Origin: Gammaproteobacteria bacterium
Lineage (GTDB): Bacteria; Pseudomonadota; Gammaproteobacteria; RBG-16-57-12
NCBI GenBank assembly: GCA_021647245.1
Contig: JAKIVC010000025.1
Location: 1 to 44,766 of the forward strand
Length of the DNA stretch: 44,766 bases
Direction of reading: 5' to 3'
The notes under the pieces were generated by a model. That model saw only the letters and a list, made by a program, of their open reading frames with translations. It was not told the DNA's origin and searched no databases. Positions 35,328-44,766 of the stretch are shown piece by piece. The position numbers were made by a program, and so were the translations under genes. The stretch's first letter is position 1; each line of letters starts with the position of its first letter.

Positions 35328-35394
35328 AAAAAAAAGGCGACCCGCATTAGGCCGCCAAAACAAAGTATAGAAAAAAGCCAGGGATTCGGGCTTT
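35328..35394 (-). terminator. Two tandem rho-independent terminators upstream of the S8 gene
   Basis: On the minus strand AAAGCC/GGCTTT (35389-35394, 35374-35379) followed by T6, and GGCGGCC/GGTCGCC (35350-35356, 35336-35342; one mismatch) followed by T8. They would end a minus-strand transcript from 35395 onwards and insulate the protease gene from it. Confidence 0.65.
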
Positions 35395-35610
35395 CAACTG
35401 CAACCATCATAATCGATAGCGTGGCTACAATCGATGCGACCAATTGCCGCACTGGATTGAACACCTCGTCCCGTACTCCGAGCACTTCATAAGTCTGCAA
35501 AAAATCTCGCAAGAGATTAATTTGACAGTTAAATTCCTGAAAGGCTGCCCTATCAACAATGTCGCGTGATCGGGGAGATACTTCCTGTAAAATCAACAAG
35601 TAATAAGTTA
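35395..35610 (-). other. Orphan minus-strand segment cut off by a MITE; possible truncated gene or small RNA
   Basis: This 216-base stretch lies between the right MITE copy and the tandem terminators. One minus-strand frame is open throughout ('SPRSRDIVDRAAFQEFNCQI', then 'LLRDFLQTYEVLGVRDEVFN', then a hydrophobic 'LVASIVATLSIMMVAV'). It continues across both terminators to a stop at 35309, which is odd for a real gene. Its start would come from the MITE. It may be the tail of a membrane protein gene or an untranslated RNA. No family is recognised. Confidence 0.3.
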
Positions 35611-35771
35611 GGAGGCTGTCGGACTTAGGTGATCGTAGCGAGGGAAAGCCATTTTGAGTCCATTTTTTTGATCGTTTGAGGCGAATATTGAGCATATTCA
35701 ACGAAAATGATCGGAGAAATGGGCCTGAATGGCTTTTCCGCAGTAGATTCACCCTAAGTCCGACAGCCTCC
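35611..35771 (-). mobile_element. MITE-like 161-bp element, copy B (inverted relative to copy A)
   Basis: It is the reverse complement of copy A at 31925-32085, with one difference near an end (AAGTCCGACAG here, AAGCCCGACAG in copy A). Termini are GGAGGCTGTCGGACTTAG and CTAAGTCCGACAGCCTCC. The left flank is TTA and the right flank ACATC, so a clean TA duplication is not retained. It directly abuts the inverted-repeat element at 35772-35911 and seems to have landed at its edge. Confidence 0.85.
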
Positions 35772-35911
35772 ACATCAACCCTCTTATATTGCCTAGTCAG
35801 CGATTCTGTGGCATTTCGCATCAAGGCATAGCTCGCAGGTAATGATTATTCCCTTGATAAGCGCTATAACGCCGAGGCGGAGTGCCACAGAAACGCCCGA
35901 AGGGTTGATGT
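35772..35911. repeat. 140-bp imperfect inverted-repeat element
   Basis: ACATCAACCCT (35772-35782) is the exact inverse of AGGGTTGATGT (35901-35911). Inside, TTCTGTGGCA and TGCCACAGAA are also inverted, as are ATCAAGG and CCTTGAT, so the whole unit can fold as a long hairpin. No reading frame is supported. The remaining stretch up to the groEL terminator (35912-35997) shows nothing recognisable. Confidence 0.6.
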
Positions 35912-35997
35912 ACTAGGCTGCGCATAATTCATGAAGCATTAGCAACCTCTCTCCCCACTCTTCGTTCTTTTCAAACGCATACAATCACACTCCACTC

Positions 35998-36027
35998 AAA
36001 AAAAAGCCCTGCGGTTAGCCGCAGAGC
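35998..36027 (-). terminator. Rho-independent terminator of the groESL operon
   Basis: On the minus strand GCTCTGCGG and CCGCAGGGC form a 9-bp stem (one G-T pair) around CTAA, followed by eight T. It lies 30 bases past the groEL stop. Confidence 0.88.
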
Positions 36028-36057
36028 CTCTCTTACATCTAGACGAAGGGGGGTGGG

Positions 36058-37716
<1,659 letters not shown>

Positions 37717-37765
37717 CTATTCCTTCAATGCTTGATCTATTTGAAACGTGAGTGGAGAGCGGCCA

Positions 37766-38059
37766 TTAAGCCTCGATTACTGCGATAATATCGTCTTCGC
37801 GCATTACCAGCAGGGTCTCATCATCAACCTTAACTTCGGAGCCTGAAAACTTACCGAAATAGACAGAGTCACCAACTTTAACGCTCATTGCGCGAGTTTC
37901 GCCGTTTTCTAATGCTTTACCAGGACCGACAGCTACAATTTCGCCCTGAGAAGGTTTTTCAGTGGCACTACCTGGCAAGACGATGCCGCCTGCCGAGGTC
38001 AATTCTTCTTCTACACGACGAATTACAACGCGGTCATACAATGGACGAATGCTGCTCAT
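37766..38059 (-). CDS. groS: Co-chaperonin GroES (10 kDa)
   Basis: A 97-residue cap protein of the GroEL chamber. The start at 38057-38059 ([20 protein letters not shown]) is preferred: GGAGAA lies 7-12 bases upstream and the family starts here. An earlier in-frame start would add five residues. The mobile loop '[20 protein letters not shown]' and '[19 protein letters not shown]' are intact. It is the first gene of groSL, with a sigma-32-like promoter about 120 bases upstream. Confidence 0.97.
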   Translation of the reverse strand: MSSIRPLYDRVVIRRVEEELTSAGGIVLPGSATEKPSQGEIVAVGPGKALENGETRAMSVKVGDSVYFGKFSGSEVKVDDETLLVMREDDIIAVIEA

Positions 38060-38164
38060 TGTTGAGTTCTCCAAAAATAAAATTAAATGTTAATCAATTA
38101 ATTATCGACATCAGCAAGAGGCTGGCATCGACTCAAAGCCCATAAGACTGATCGAGACTCTCGA

Positions 38165-38208
38165 CTCTCGCGAGAGCAATAATAGGGGCACTCAAAAGGA
38201 ATTCAAGG
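38165..38208 (-). promoter_or_regulatory. Sigma-32-like heat-shock promoter and palindrome upstream of groES
   Basis: Minus strand: CTTGAAT (38201-38207) and CCCCTATT (38181-38188) with a 12-base spacer match the sigma-32 pattern CTTGAAA/CCCCATNT well. Just downstream lies the perfect 12-bp palindrome CTCTCGCGAGAG (38165-38176), around the expected transcription start, which could be an operator or 5' hairpin. No CIRCE element (TTAGCACTC-N9-GAGTGCTAA) was found, so control by RpoH is more likely than by HrcA. Confidence 0.6.
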
Positions 38209-38225
38209 CAAAAGAAAATATTTTT

Positions 38226-38681
38226 TCAATCGTCGTCGCGGCGACGAAAGTCCCCTTCAATGGTTCTTCCCCCATCAGAGCGGGGTGAATCGTCAACATT
38301 ACTCGCACCAAAGCTCCGAACAATAACACGCTGCATCAGCAGGCGAATCAGCCAACGGCGCAGTGGTGGCACCAGGCAGAAAAAACCGATGGCATCGGTA
38401 AAAAACCCCGGGGTCAAGAGCAGTGCGCCCGCAAGAAGTAGTAACACCCCTTCCATCATCGCCATCGCCGGTATCTGCCCCTGGGCCAACTCACTCTGCA
38501 CCCGCTGAAAGGTCATAAACCCTTGATAGCGCAATAGCAAAGCACCTAATATGGCGGTCAAAATCACCAACAATATTGTCGGCATCACACCGATCAAGCC
38601 ACCCACTGTAATCAGCAGGTAAATCTCCACGATCGGCACCACCAAAAATAACAAAAAAAGAGCTCTAAAAGGAGTCATCAT
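38226..38681 (-). CDS. fxsA: FxsA-family membrane protein
   Basis: A 151-residue inner-membrane protein with three to four hydrophobic segments ('ALFLLFLVVPIVEIYLLITV', 'TILLVILTAILGALLLRYQ', 'GVLLLLAGALLLTPGFFTDA') and a charged, disordered C-terminal tail (about 128-151, ending FRRRDDD). 'LTPGFFTDAIGF' is the family signature. FxsA was named for suppressing F-plasmid exclusion of phage T7 in E. coli; its normal job is unknown. It lies upstream of groES, the usual position, and is divergent from cutA. Confidence 0.93.
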   Translation of the reverse strand: MMTPFRALFLLFLVVPIVEIYLLITVGGLIGVMPTILLVILTAILGALLLRYQGFMTFQRVQSELAQGQIPAMAMMEGVLLLLAGALLLTPGFFTDAIGFFCLVPPLRRWLIRLLMQRVIVRSFGASNVDDSPRSDGGRTIEGDFRRRDDD

Positions 38682-38748
38682 ACCTCACCCGGTGGCAAAC
38701 ACCCCGACAACAGGTTATCTTTAAATCTATGCATGGCAAGGAGTTAAC

Positions 38749-39081
38749 ATGTCCACGGAATATCAAATTGTGCTCAACACCTGCCCCGACTATGCAAGTG
38801 CAGAACGGCTCGCCAGCGAACTGATCGACCAAGGCATTGCTGCCTGTGTTAACATAGTACCAGAAGTCCGCTCATTTTACCGTTGGCAGGGGCAAGTTGA
38901 GTCGAGCCAAGAGATTCTACTATTAATAAAGAGCCACAAAACAGACTACCCATCAATTCAGAAGCTGATCCTTGAACAACACCCCTATGAACTTCCCGAG
39001 ATCATCGCAGTCCCAATCACGCAAGGCCTTGAGGGTTACCTCGACTGGCTCAATAGCAGCAGGTCTTCAGATGATACGTAG
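38749..39081 (+). CDS. cutA: Divalent-cation tolerance protein CutA
   Basis: A 110-residue trimeric CutA1-family protein. Typical blocks are 'NTCPDYASAERLASELIDQG', 'AACVNIVPEVRSFYRWQGQV' and 'HPYELPEIIAVPITQGLEGY'. It was first linked to copper tolerance in E. coli, but its biochemical role is unclear. AAGGAG lies just before the ATG. It precedes dsbD by 61 bases, the same order as in E. coli. Confidence 0.95.
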   Translation: MSTEYQIVLNTCPDYASAERLASELIDQGIAACVNIVPEVRSFYRWQGQVESSQEILLLIKSHKTDYPSIQKLILEQHPYELPEIIAVPITQGLEGYLDWLNSSRSSDDT

Positions 39082-39142
39082 CGACGACCCTCAAGGTTAA
39101 AGCAGCCTGACTGATGTAGAAAATATAACCCGAGCAGAGACA

Positions 39143-40996
39143 ATGACCCTAATCAGATCACTCTTCGTCACCTTACTTTTACTCCTCAGTGTCGCCCCCT
39201 CAGCACAAGCAAGCCTGGGTGACACCTTTCGCGACCTGGGAACCACGCTGGGGCTCAACAGCAGTCAGCCCGAATTTCTCGACCCGGAAGATGCTTTTTT
39301 CTACAGCGCTGAGGTAATCGACAGTCATACCATCCGTGCCAACTTTGATATTGTTGATGAGTACTACCTCTACAAAGACAAGTTTGAGTTCACCATTGAA
39401 AGCAACGAAGAGATCACCATTACCAGCGCAGTGGGCAGTAAAGGCAAAGAGAAGGATGATGAGTTTTTTGGCCTGATGGAGGTCTACTACGGTAAGGCGA
39501 GCTTTACCATCAAGCTGGCGCACACACTCGAAAAAGAGACCCCTATTACCCTGATAGCCCGCTATCAGGGGTGTGCGGATGCGGGGCTCTGCTACCCACC
39601 CACCACCAGCCACATCGACATACGGCTACCCGCCAGCAGCGGCAGCCCTGCCGACACAACAGCCTCACCAACAGATGCCGCCCCCATGCTTTCAGAGCAG
39701 GATCAGCTTGCCGATGACTTGACCCATAAATCAGCCTGGCTCATCATCGCAACCTTCTTCGGCCTTGGCCTGTTATTGGCGTTTACGCCTTGTGTCTTCC
39801 CGATGATACCCATCCTCTCCAGCATCATTGTTGGGCAAGGGGAGCAGATCACTACGCGCCGCGCTTTTACCCTGTCACTGGTCTATGTGCTGGCCATGGC
39901 GTTAACCTACACAATTGCCGGCGTTTTCGCCGGAATGTTTGGTGAAAACCTGCAAATAATGCTGCAAAATGTCTGGGTACTCGGCACCTTCAGTATCGTC
40001 TTTGTGCTGCTCTCCCTGTCGATGTTTGGCTTCTACGAACTACAACTTCCCAGTGCCGTACAAAGCAAACTCTCCCAAATGAGCAACAGCCAACAAGGTG
40101 GCACCCTTGCAGGCACTGCCATCATGGGTTTTCTCTCGGCACTGATTGTTGGCCCCTGTGTCGCCCCCCCCTTGGCGGGCGCGTTAATTTATATCGGCCA
40201 ATCAGGTGATGCCGTACTGGGTGGCATGGCGCTCTTTGCTCTGAGCATGGGCATGGGTTTGCCACTGCTGGCCATCGGCGCCTCAGCAGGCAAGTTACTC
40301 CCTCACGCGGGCAACTGGATGAATAGCATTAAAGCGGTGTTTGGCGTGATGCTGCTTGCGGTCGCCATCTGGATGCTGGAGCGCATCATTCCTGCTTCCA
40401 TTACACTGGCGTTATGGTCAGTACTACTGATTGGCTCTTCCATCTATATGGGGGCGCTTGAACCGGTCGGCATTGATGGCACCGGCTGGAAAAAACTCTG
40501 GAAGGGTGTCGGACTCACCCTGCTGATCTACGGCTCGCTACTCTTGATCGGCGCTGCCAGTGGCGCAAAAGACCCGTTACAGCCGCTGCAGGGCATCAGT
40601 TTTGCAGCCACCTCATCCACACAACAGTCCAATAAACTGGAATTTAAAATCATCAAATCCGTAGATGAACTGCAACGAGAGACCGCCTTGGCCAAGGAAA
40701 ATGGCCAACCCGTTATGCTCGATTTTTATGCCGACTGGTGTGTCTCCTGCAAAGAGATGGAGCGCTATACCTTTAGTGATCCACAGGTCATCGCCGCACT
40801 GAGCGGCTTTCGCCTGTTAAAAGCCGATGTCACCGCCAACAACGCTAATGACAAAGCGCTGCTGAAGCAGTTTGACCTCATCGGACCTCCCTCGATTATT
40901 TTTTATGATCAGAGCGGCCAAGAGCTGCGCCACCTGCGACTGGTAGGATTTATGGATGCCAGCTCATTTCGCCAACATGCCGAGCGGATCCGCTAA
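39143..40996 (+). CDS. dsbD: Thiol:disulfide interchange protein DsbD
   Basis: A 617-residue inner-membrane reductant conduit that passes electrons from cytoplasmic thioredoxin to periplasmic DsbC, CcmG and others. The signal peptide is about 1-23. The periplasmic alpha domain has the pair in 'CADAGLCYPP' (about 143-152). The membrane domain of eight helices has Cys in 'FTPCVFPMIP' and 'VGPCVAPPLAG'. The C-terminal thioredoxin-like domain has CVSC in 'DFYADWCVSCKEME'. All three redox pairs are present. It provides the reducing half of the system whose oxidase, dsbA, is encoded 11 kb away. Confidence 0.96.
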   Translation: MTLIRSLFVTLLLLLSVAPSAQASLGDTFRDLGTTLGLNSSQPEFLDPEDAFFYSAEVIDSHTIRANFDIVDEYYLYKDKFEFTIESNEEITITSAVGSKGKEKDDEFFGLMEVYYGKASFTIKLAHTLEKETPITLIARYQGCADAGLCYPPTTSHIDIRLPASSGSPADTTASPTDAAPMLSEQDQLADDLTHKSAWLIIATFFGLGLLLAFTPCVFPMIPILSSIIVGQGEQITTRRAFTLSLVYVLAMALTYTIAGVFAGMFGENLQIMLQNVWVLGTFSIVFVLLSLSMFGFYELQLPSAVQSKLSQMSNSQQGGTLAGTAIMGFLSALIVGPCVAPPLAGALIYIGQSGDAVLGGMALFALSMGMGLPLLAIGASAGKLLPHAGNWMNSIKAVFGVMLLAVAIWMLERIIPASITLALWSVLLIGSSIYMGALEPVGIDGTGWKKLWKGVGLTLLIYGSLLLIGAASGAKDPLQPLQGISFAATSSTQQSNKLEFKIIKSVDELQRETALAKENGQPVMLDFYADWCVSCKEMERYTFSDPQVIAALSGFRLLKADVTANNANDKALLKQFDLIGPPSIIFYDQSGQELRHLRLVGFMDASSFRQHAERIR

Positions 40997-41161
40997 ATAA
41001 AGCAAATAAAGCACGAACATCCCCTATCTGCATCGATCTCCCAGGTTTCGCATATTCCACATAGACATCCCGCCATGAATCATCGATAATATTAACCACC
41101 TGATCCACGCCGTACATGGCGAGCCAAAACTCAACAGACATAAGCGAAGTTCAAAATATTT

Positions 41162-41611
41162 ATGGCAAAAATCCTGGTACTTAATGGTCCCAACCTGAAT
41201 ATGCTGGGTATTCGCGAACCTAAGCACTACGGTTGCGTGACGCTGGCCCAAATCCAGCAACAGCTAGAGCAGCGAGCCAAACAGCTCAATCTCTCACTGG
41301 ATTTTTTTCAAAGCAATGCTGAACACTCGCTGGTAGAGCGTATTCATCAGGCGTTCCATGACGGCGTGGACTTTATCATCATCAACCCGGCAGCCTTTAC
41401 CCATACCAGCATCGCCATCCGTGATGCGCTCGCGGCAACCGCCATATCCTTCATTGAGGTTCACCTCTCCAATGTGCATGCGCGAGAAGCATTTCGTCAC
41501 CACTCATACCTTTCTGATCTCGCCATAGGCGTGATCTGTGGCCTGGGTGACCAAGGTTACGAATACGCCTTACAGGCTGCCAACCAACACCTCACAAACA
41601 CAGGTTCATAA
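41162..41611 (+). CDS. aroQ: 3-dehydroquinate dehydratase, type II
   Basis: Dehydrates 3-dehydroquinate to 3-dehydroshikimate in the shikimate pathway. It has 149 residues, the normal length. The active site includes '[18 protein letters not shown]' with the catalytic Tyr, '[14 protein letters not shown]', '[17 protein letters not shown]' and '[17 protein letters not shown]' with the catalytic His. It starts the aroQ-accB-accC-prmA run with a 4-base gap to accB, the usual gammaproteobacterial order, which links aromatic and fatty acid synthesis. Confidence 0.97.
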   Translation: MAKILVLNGPNLNMLGIREPKHYGCVTLAQIQQQLEQRAKQLNLSLDFFQSNAEHSLVERIHQAFHDGVDFIIINPAAFTHTSIAIRDALAATAISFIEVHLSNVHAREAFRHHSYLSDLAIGVICGLGDQGYEYALQAANQHLTNTGS

Positions 41612-41615
41612 GATT

Positions 41616-42053
41616 ATGGATATACGCAAAATAAAAAAACTCATTGAACTGCTTGAAGAGTCTGACATTGCTGAAATCGAAATCATCGAGGGCGAAGAGT
41701 CACTTCGCATCAGCCGTGGCACCACCCAGACCATTGTTCAAGCCGCGCCCGCTACCGCCCTGCCGCCCGCCACAACGGCCGCACCCGTAGTAGAAGCCCC
41801 GGCTGAGCCTGAAATTTCAGGCCATCAAGTAACATCACCCATGGTCGGCACCTTCTATCGCTCCTCATCTCCCGGCGCGAAACCGTTCGCCGAGGTAGGT
41901 CAATCTGTAAATGCCGGTGATACCATCTGCATCATTGAAGCGATGAAGCTGCTCAACCAGATCGAAGCGGACAAAGGCGGCATTATCAAAGCGATTCTTG
42001 TTGAAAATGGACAGCCTGTCGAATATGGACAGCCCATCTTCATTATCGAATAA
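41616..42053 (+). CDS. accB: Biotin carboxyl carrier protein of acetyl-CoA carboxylase
   Basis: A 145-residue BCCP. The start at 41616 ([20 protein letters not shown]) is that of the family. Readings that start upstream overlap aroQ and were dropped. A Pro/Ala-rich linker (about 42-66) precedes the biotinyl domain, with Lys111 in EAMKLLNQ; the motif has KL where KM is common. The BCCP 'thumb' segment '[15 protein letters not shown]' is present. It precedes accC, its carboxylase partner, by 51 bases. Confidence 0.97.
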   Translation: MDIRKIKKLIELLEESDIAEIEIIEGEESLRISRGTTQTIVQAAPATALPPATTAAPVVEAPAEPEISGHQVTSPMVGTFYRSSSPGAKPFAEVGQSVNAGDTICIIEAMKLLNQIEADKGGIIKAILVENGQPVEYGQPIFIIE

Positions 42054-42104
42054 AGATCAAGGAGCCTGAATAATCGGCACCTCACCAACTAACCGGGTCT
42101 ATCC

Positions 42105-43457
42105 ATGTTTGATAAAATAGTAATTGCTAACCGTGGCGAAATTGCACTTCGCATTCTTCGCGCCTGCCGTGAAATGGGCATCCAGACCGTTGCCGTTCAC
42201 TCTGAAGCTGATCGCGACCTGAAACATGTTCGCATGGCAGATGAGTCCATCTGCATAGGCCCGGCCTCCTCGACCGACAGCTACCTCAAAGTACCCGCAC
42301 TGATCAGCGCGGCTGAAATTACAGATGCCCAGGCCATTCACCCCGGCTATGGCTTTCTCTCTGAAAATGCCGACTTTGCTGAACGCGTTGAAGATAGTGG
42401 CTTCGTTTTCATCGGCCCAAAGGCTGAAACAATCCGCATCATGGGTGACAAAGTTGCCGCAATCAACTCAATGCTTAAAGCCGGTGTTCCCACCGTGCCT
42501 GGCTCGGGCGGCCCACTGGGCGAAAATGGGGATGAAAACTTACGCATCGCCAAAAAAATTGGCTATCCGGTCATCATCAAAGCAGCCGGTGGCGGCGGCG
42601 GGCGTGGTATGCGCGTAGTACATAGCGAATCTAACCTGCTTGACGCTATCTCACTGACCAAAACCGAAGCGGGCACCGTGTTTGGCAATGACATGGTCTA
42701 CATGGAGAAGTTTTTAGAGAACCCGCGCCACATCGAATTCCAGATGCTTGCTGATACACATAGCAATGCGATCCACCTCTGCGAACGTGACTGCTCCATC
42801 CAACGCCGCCACCAAAAAGTGATCGAAGAAGCCCCCGCCCCCGGCATCAGTGACGAACAGCGTCAGCGCATCGGAGCACGTTGCGCCCAAGCCTGTATCG
42901 ACATCGGCTACCGTGGCGCAGGCACCTTTGAATTTCTTTACGAAAACGGTGAGTTCTACTTCATTGAGATGAACACCCGCATTCAAGTTGAGCACCCCGT
43001 CAGTGAAATGATCACCGGTGTCGACCTTATAAAAGAGCAGATCCGCATTGCCGCAGGCGAACCACTCGCCTATCAGCAGAGTGACATTAAGATCAATGGC
43101 CATGCCATTGAGTGTCGCATTAATGCTGAAGACCCCGACAACTTCATACCCTCACCGGGAAAAATCACCGCTTACCACGCCCCCGGTGGCTTAGGCGTAC
43201 GAGTAGACTCCCACATCTATGCGGGCTACACCGTCCCACCGCACTACGACTCCATGATCGGCAAACTGATCACCCATGGTGAAAACCGTGAAGTGGCCCT
43301 TGCGCGGATGCGCACCGCACTCAGTGAAATGGTTATCGAAGGGATTAAGTGCAACATCCCGCTGCAACAGAAAATATGCAGTGACAGCGGCTTCATGGTC
43401 GGTGGAACCAATATCCACTACCTGGAAAAAATGCTTGGCCTGTCAACACATGCCTAA
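42105..43457 (+). CDS. accC: Biotin carboxylase subunit of acetyl-CoA carboxylase
   Basis: A 450-residue ATP-grasp enzyme that carboxylates biotin on AccB, the first step of fatty acid synthesis. It has '[20 protein letters not shown]' at the start, the glycine-rich ATP loop '[14 protein letters not shown]' (about 159-172), '[20 protein letters not shown]', the catalytic '[15 protein letters not shown]' and the C-terminal biotin-carboxylase domain. Length and motifs are those of E. coli AccC (449). It is co-transcribed with accB, presumably in equal amounts. Confidence 0.98.
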   Translation: MFDKIVIANRGEIALRILRACREMGIQTVAVHSEADRDLKHVRMADESICIGPASSTDSYLKVPALISAAEITDAQAIHPGYGFLSENADFAERVEDSGFVFIGPKAETIRIMGDKVAAINSMLKAGVPTVPGSGGPLGENGDENLRIAKKIGYPVIIKAAGGGGGRGMRVVHSESNLLDAISLTKTEAGTVFGNDMVYMEKFLENPRHIEFQMLADTHSNAIHLCERDCSIQRRHQKVIEEAPAPGISDEQRQRIGARCAQACIDIGYRGAGTFEFLYENGEFYFIEMNTRIQVEHPVSEMITGVDLIKEQIRIAAGEPLAYQQSDIKINGHAIECRINAEDPDNFIPSPGKITAYHAPGGLGVRVDSHIYAGYTVPPHYDSMIGKLITHGENREVALARMRTALSEMVIEGIKCNIPLQQKICSDSGFMVGGTNIHYLEKMLGLSTHA

Positions 43458-43502
43458 GCCACTCCATGCCGCCTCGAAAAGCCATTATATTAAGGTTATC
43501 CA

Positions 43503-44372
43503 ATGCCCTGGATGCAGCTAAAAATTGACACCAGCAACAACTTGGCCGAGCCCATTTCAGAAGCATTAGAAGAGCTGGAAGCCCTTGCAGTCACCCTCGA
43601 AGATCGAGCCGACCAGCCCATATTCGAGCCTGAACTTGGCACCACACCACTGTGGAAAGAGGTGTGCGTGGTCGGGCTATTCGATATCGACATCGCCGTT
43701 GACCCGTTAATCAACCAGTTGGAAAAGCGCTTTGGAGCACTACGCTGGAACAGCGAGCGACTTGAAGATCGAGACTGGGTACGAGAGTGCATGGAGAGCT
43801 TCGAGCCTATTCAATTTGGCCAGCACCTCTGGATCGTGCCCAGCTGGCACTCGGCACCTGACAAAAAAGGGATTAACCTGCACCTAGACCCCGGCCTCGC
43901 TTTTGGCACCGGCACACACCCCACAACAGCACTCTGTCTGGAGTGGCTGGATGCCAATCCACCCAAAAACAGCAGCATAATTGATTATGGCTGCGGCTCA
44001 GGCATACTCGGCATCGCCGCCCTAAAACTTGGAGGGCGTCACTGCACCGGCATCGACACCGACCCACAAGCACTCGAAGCAAGCCAAAGTAATGCCGAAA
44101 AAAACAGTGTTTCCAATCAACTAAAACTCAACCTGCCTAATCAGGTTGAGATTGAAGCAGCCGACTTACTCCTGGCCAACATCCTCGCTAACCCTCTCAT
44201 CGACCTAGCGCATAAGCTTGCTGGATTAACAAAGCAGGGAGGAGTCATTGTACTATCAGGCATTCTAGCGGAGCAGGCACAACGGGTGAGCGATGCCTAC
44301 ACCCCCTATTTCGAAATGGCAAAACCCGTACAACAAGAAGATTGGATTCGCCTAGAAGGTATACGCAAGTAG
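43503..44372 (+). CDS. prmA: Ribosomal protein L11 methyltransferase
   Basis: A 289-residue SAM-dependent enzyme that trimethylates ribosomal protein L11. The N-terminal recognition domain starts 'MPWMQLKIDTSNNLAEPISE'. The catalytic part has 'DPGLAFGTGTHPTTALCLEW', SAM motif I 'IDYGCGSGILGIAALKLG' and 'DLLLANILANPLIDLA' (NxxAN/NP-like motif). It lies 45 bases after accC, as in most gammaproteobacteria, where dusB and fis often follow. Confidence 0.96.
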   Translation: MPWMQLKIDTSNNLAEPISEALEELEALAVTLEDRADQPIFEPELGTTPLWKEVCVVGLFDIDIAVDPLINQLEKRFGALRWNSERLEDRDWVRECMESFEPIQFGQHLWIVPSWHSAPDKKGINLHLDPGLAFGTGTHPTTALCLEWLDANPPKNSSIIDYGCGSGILGIAALKLGGRHCTGIDTDPQALEASQSNAEKNSVSNQLKLNLPNQVEIEAADLLLANILANPLIDLAHKLAGLTKQGGVIVLSGILAEQAQRVSDAYTPYFEMAKPVQQEDWIRLEGIRK

Positions 44373-44400
44373 GCCGCAAAACCAAAAACCGGAGTACTTA

Positions 44401-44766
44401 ATGTTCACCCGCTGCCCACACTGCAAAACAACCTATCGGGTTCACCCCGAGCAGCTCAGTACTGCCAAGGGTTTTGTGCGCTGCGGCAAGTGTGATGGTG
44501 TCTTCCAATCACTCGACCACCTGTTCGAAACAACACCCCCTTCTCACCCTGAAGTCGCCACGCATGAAGTAGACCCATCAACGATCGAAGATATCCAACA
44601 AACAGCAACAACCGACGGCCAAGCTACACACCCCATAGCGCCGCAGGAGCCGCAGGAGCCGCAGGAGCCGCAGGAGCCGCAGGAGCCGCAGGAGCCGCAG
44701 GAGCCGCAGGAGCCGCAGGAGCCGCAGGAGCCGCAGGAGCCGCAGGAGCCGCAGGAGCCGCAGGAG
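44401..44766 (+). CDS. Zinc-ribbon (MJ0042-type) protein with PQE repeats, 3' end cut by the window
   Basis: Only the first 122 codons are visible. The N-terminus is a four-cysteine zinc ribbon, Cys5-Cys8 and Cys28-Cys31 ([18 protein letters not shown]), of the type that starts DUF3426 proteins. A low-complexity acidic/Thr-rich linker follows, then 14 Pro-Gln-Glu units to the end of the window. DUF3426 proteins after prmA normally have a transmembrane segment and C-terminal domain, here outside the window. Function is unknown; membrane association is expected from the family. The start follows 'CCGGAGTACTTA', with GGAG as ribosome binding site. Confidence 0.8.
   Translation, partial: MFTRCPHCKTTYRVHPEQLSTAKGFVRCGKCDGVFQSLDHLFETTPPSHPEVATHEVDPSTIEDIQQTATTDGQATHPIAPQEPQEPQEPQEPQEPQEPQEPQEPQEPQEPQEPQEPQEPQE
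44641..44766 (+). repeat. Perfect 9-bp tandem repeat, at least 14 units
   Basis: CCGCAGGAG is repeated 14 times without any mismatch and runs into the window edge, so the true number may be higher. It is in frame and encodes (Pro-Gln-Glu)n. Because the unit is 9 bp, changes in copy number lengthen or shorten the protein without frameshifts. Sequence identity between units points to recent expansion. Confidence 0.97.

Noticed and set aside
35309..35824. 171-codon minus-strand frame spanning MITE B and the orphan segment
   Set aside because: Its first part is MITE sequence and its last part crosses two strong terminators; only the middle portion is kept as an uncertain remnant.
44641..44766. 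CRISPR-like array
   Set aside because: The units are 9 bp, contiguous and in frame; there are no spacers. It is a coding tandem repeat.

Overview
The window is a chromosomal segment of a gammaproteobacterium. Almost every block of genes has the order familiar from free-living or symbiotic sulfur-oxidising lineages (Chromatiales and relatives): rpsU-yqeY-dnaG-rpoD, kdsDC-lptCAB-rpoN-hpf-ptsN-hprK-rapZ-ptsH, polA/engB-cytochrome c4-dsbA, and fxsA-groESL-cutA-dsbD-aroQ-accBC-prmA. Moderate GC, several c-type cytochromes and an HprK-containing PTS-Ntr branch fit that group. The species itself cannot be named from this sequence.

Layout. 1-2486 is a patch of mobile-element debris. It holds the 3' end of a group II intron, a fossil transposase N-terminus, an apparently intact IS110-family element with a structured upstream region (candidate bridge RNA), two copies of a GGGGTC-type repeat, and a frameshifted transposase remnant interrupted by a 155-bp element with 13-bp inverted termini. 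2487-7127 (minus) is the macromolecular synthesis cluster, ending in a CAU tRNA (probably tRNA-Ile2) and a terminator. 7249-10081 holds tsaD, a Nudix hydrolase and mgtE. 10208-19583 (minus) is one long run of tightly spaced or overlapping genes. It covers a calcium/sodium antiporter, a small HMA protein, Kdo synthesis, LPS transport, sigma-54, ribosome hibernation factor, EIIA-Ntr, HPr kinase, RapZ, a mannose-type EIIA and HPr. Enzyme I is not present where it often sits. 19681-21113 is ubiC-ubiA. 21398-26922 holds respiratory cytochromes, polA and engB, with a hairpin-rich polA-engB intergenic region. 26981-31942 holds a cyclic-nucleotide-binding protein, dsbA, an AlsS-type acetolactate synthase and a coiled-coil GGDEF protein.

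31925-35911 is the most unusual part. Two inverted, 161-bp, almost identical MITE-like elements bracket a two-gene unit: a large subtilisin-family lipoprotein and an overlapping small secreted protein that resembles the PrcB family. The left MITE has replaced the last residues of the GGDEF protein. The right one sits at the edge of another inverted-repeat element, next to a short orphan minus-strand segment that ends in tandem terminators. 36058-44372 returns to conserved housekeeping genes. The window ends inside a zinc-ribbon protein gene at a perfect 9-bp tandem repeat (14 units, Pro-Gln-Glu).

Most genes are ordinary core functions. The points most worth following are the S8/PrcB-like pair between inverted repeats, the IS110 candidate bridge RNA, the HprK/PTS-Ntr operon without enzyme I, the polA-engB hairpin cluster and the terminal PQE repeat.
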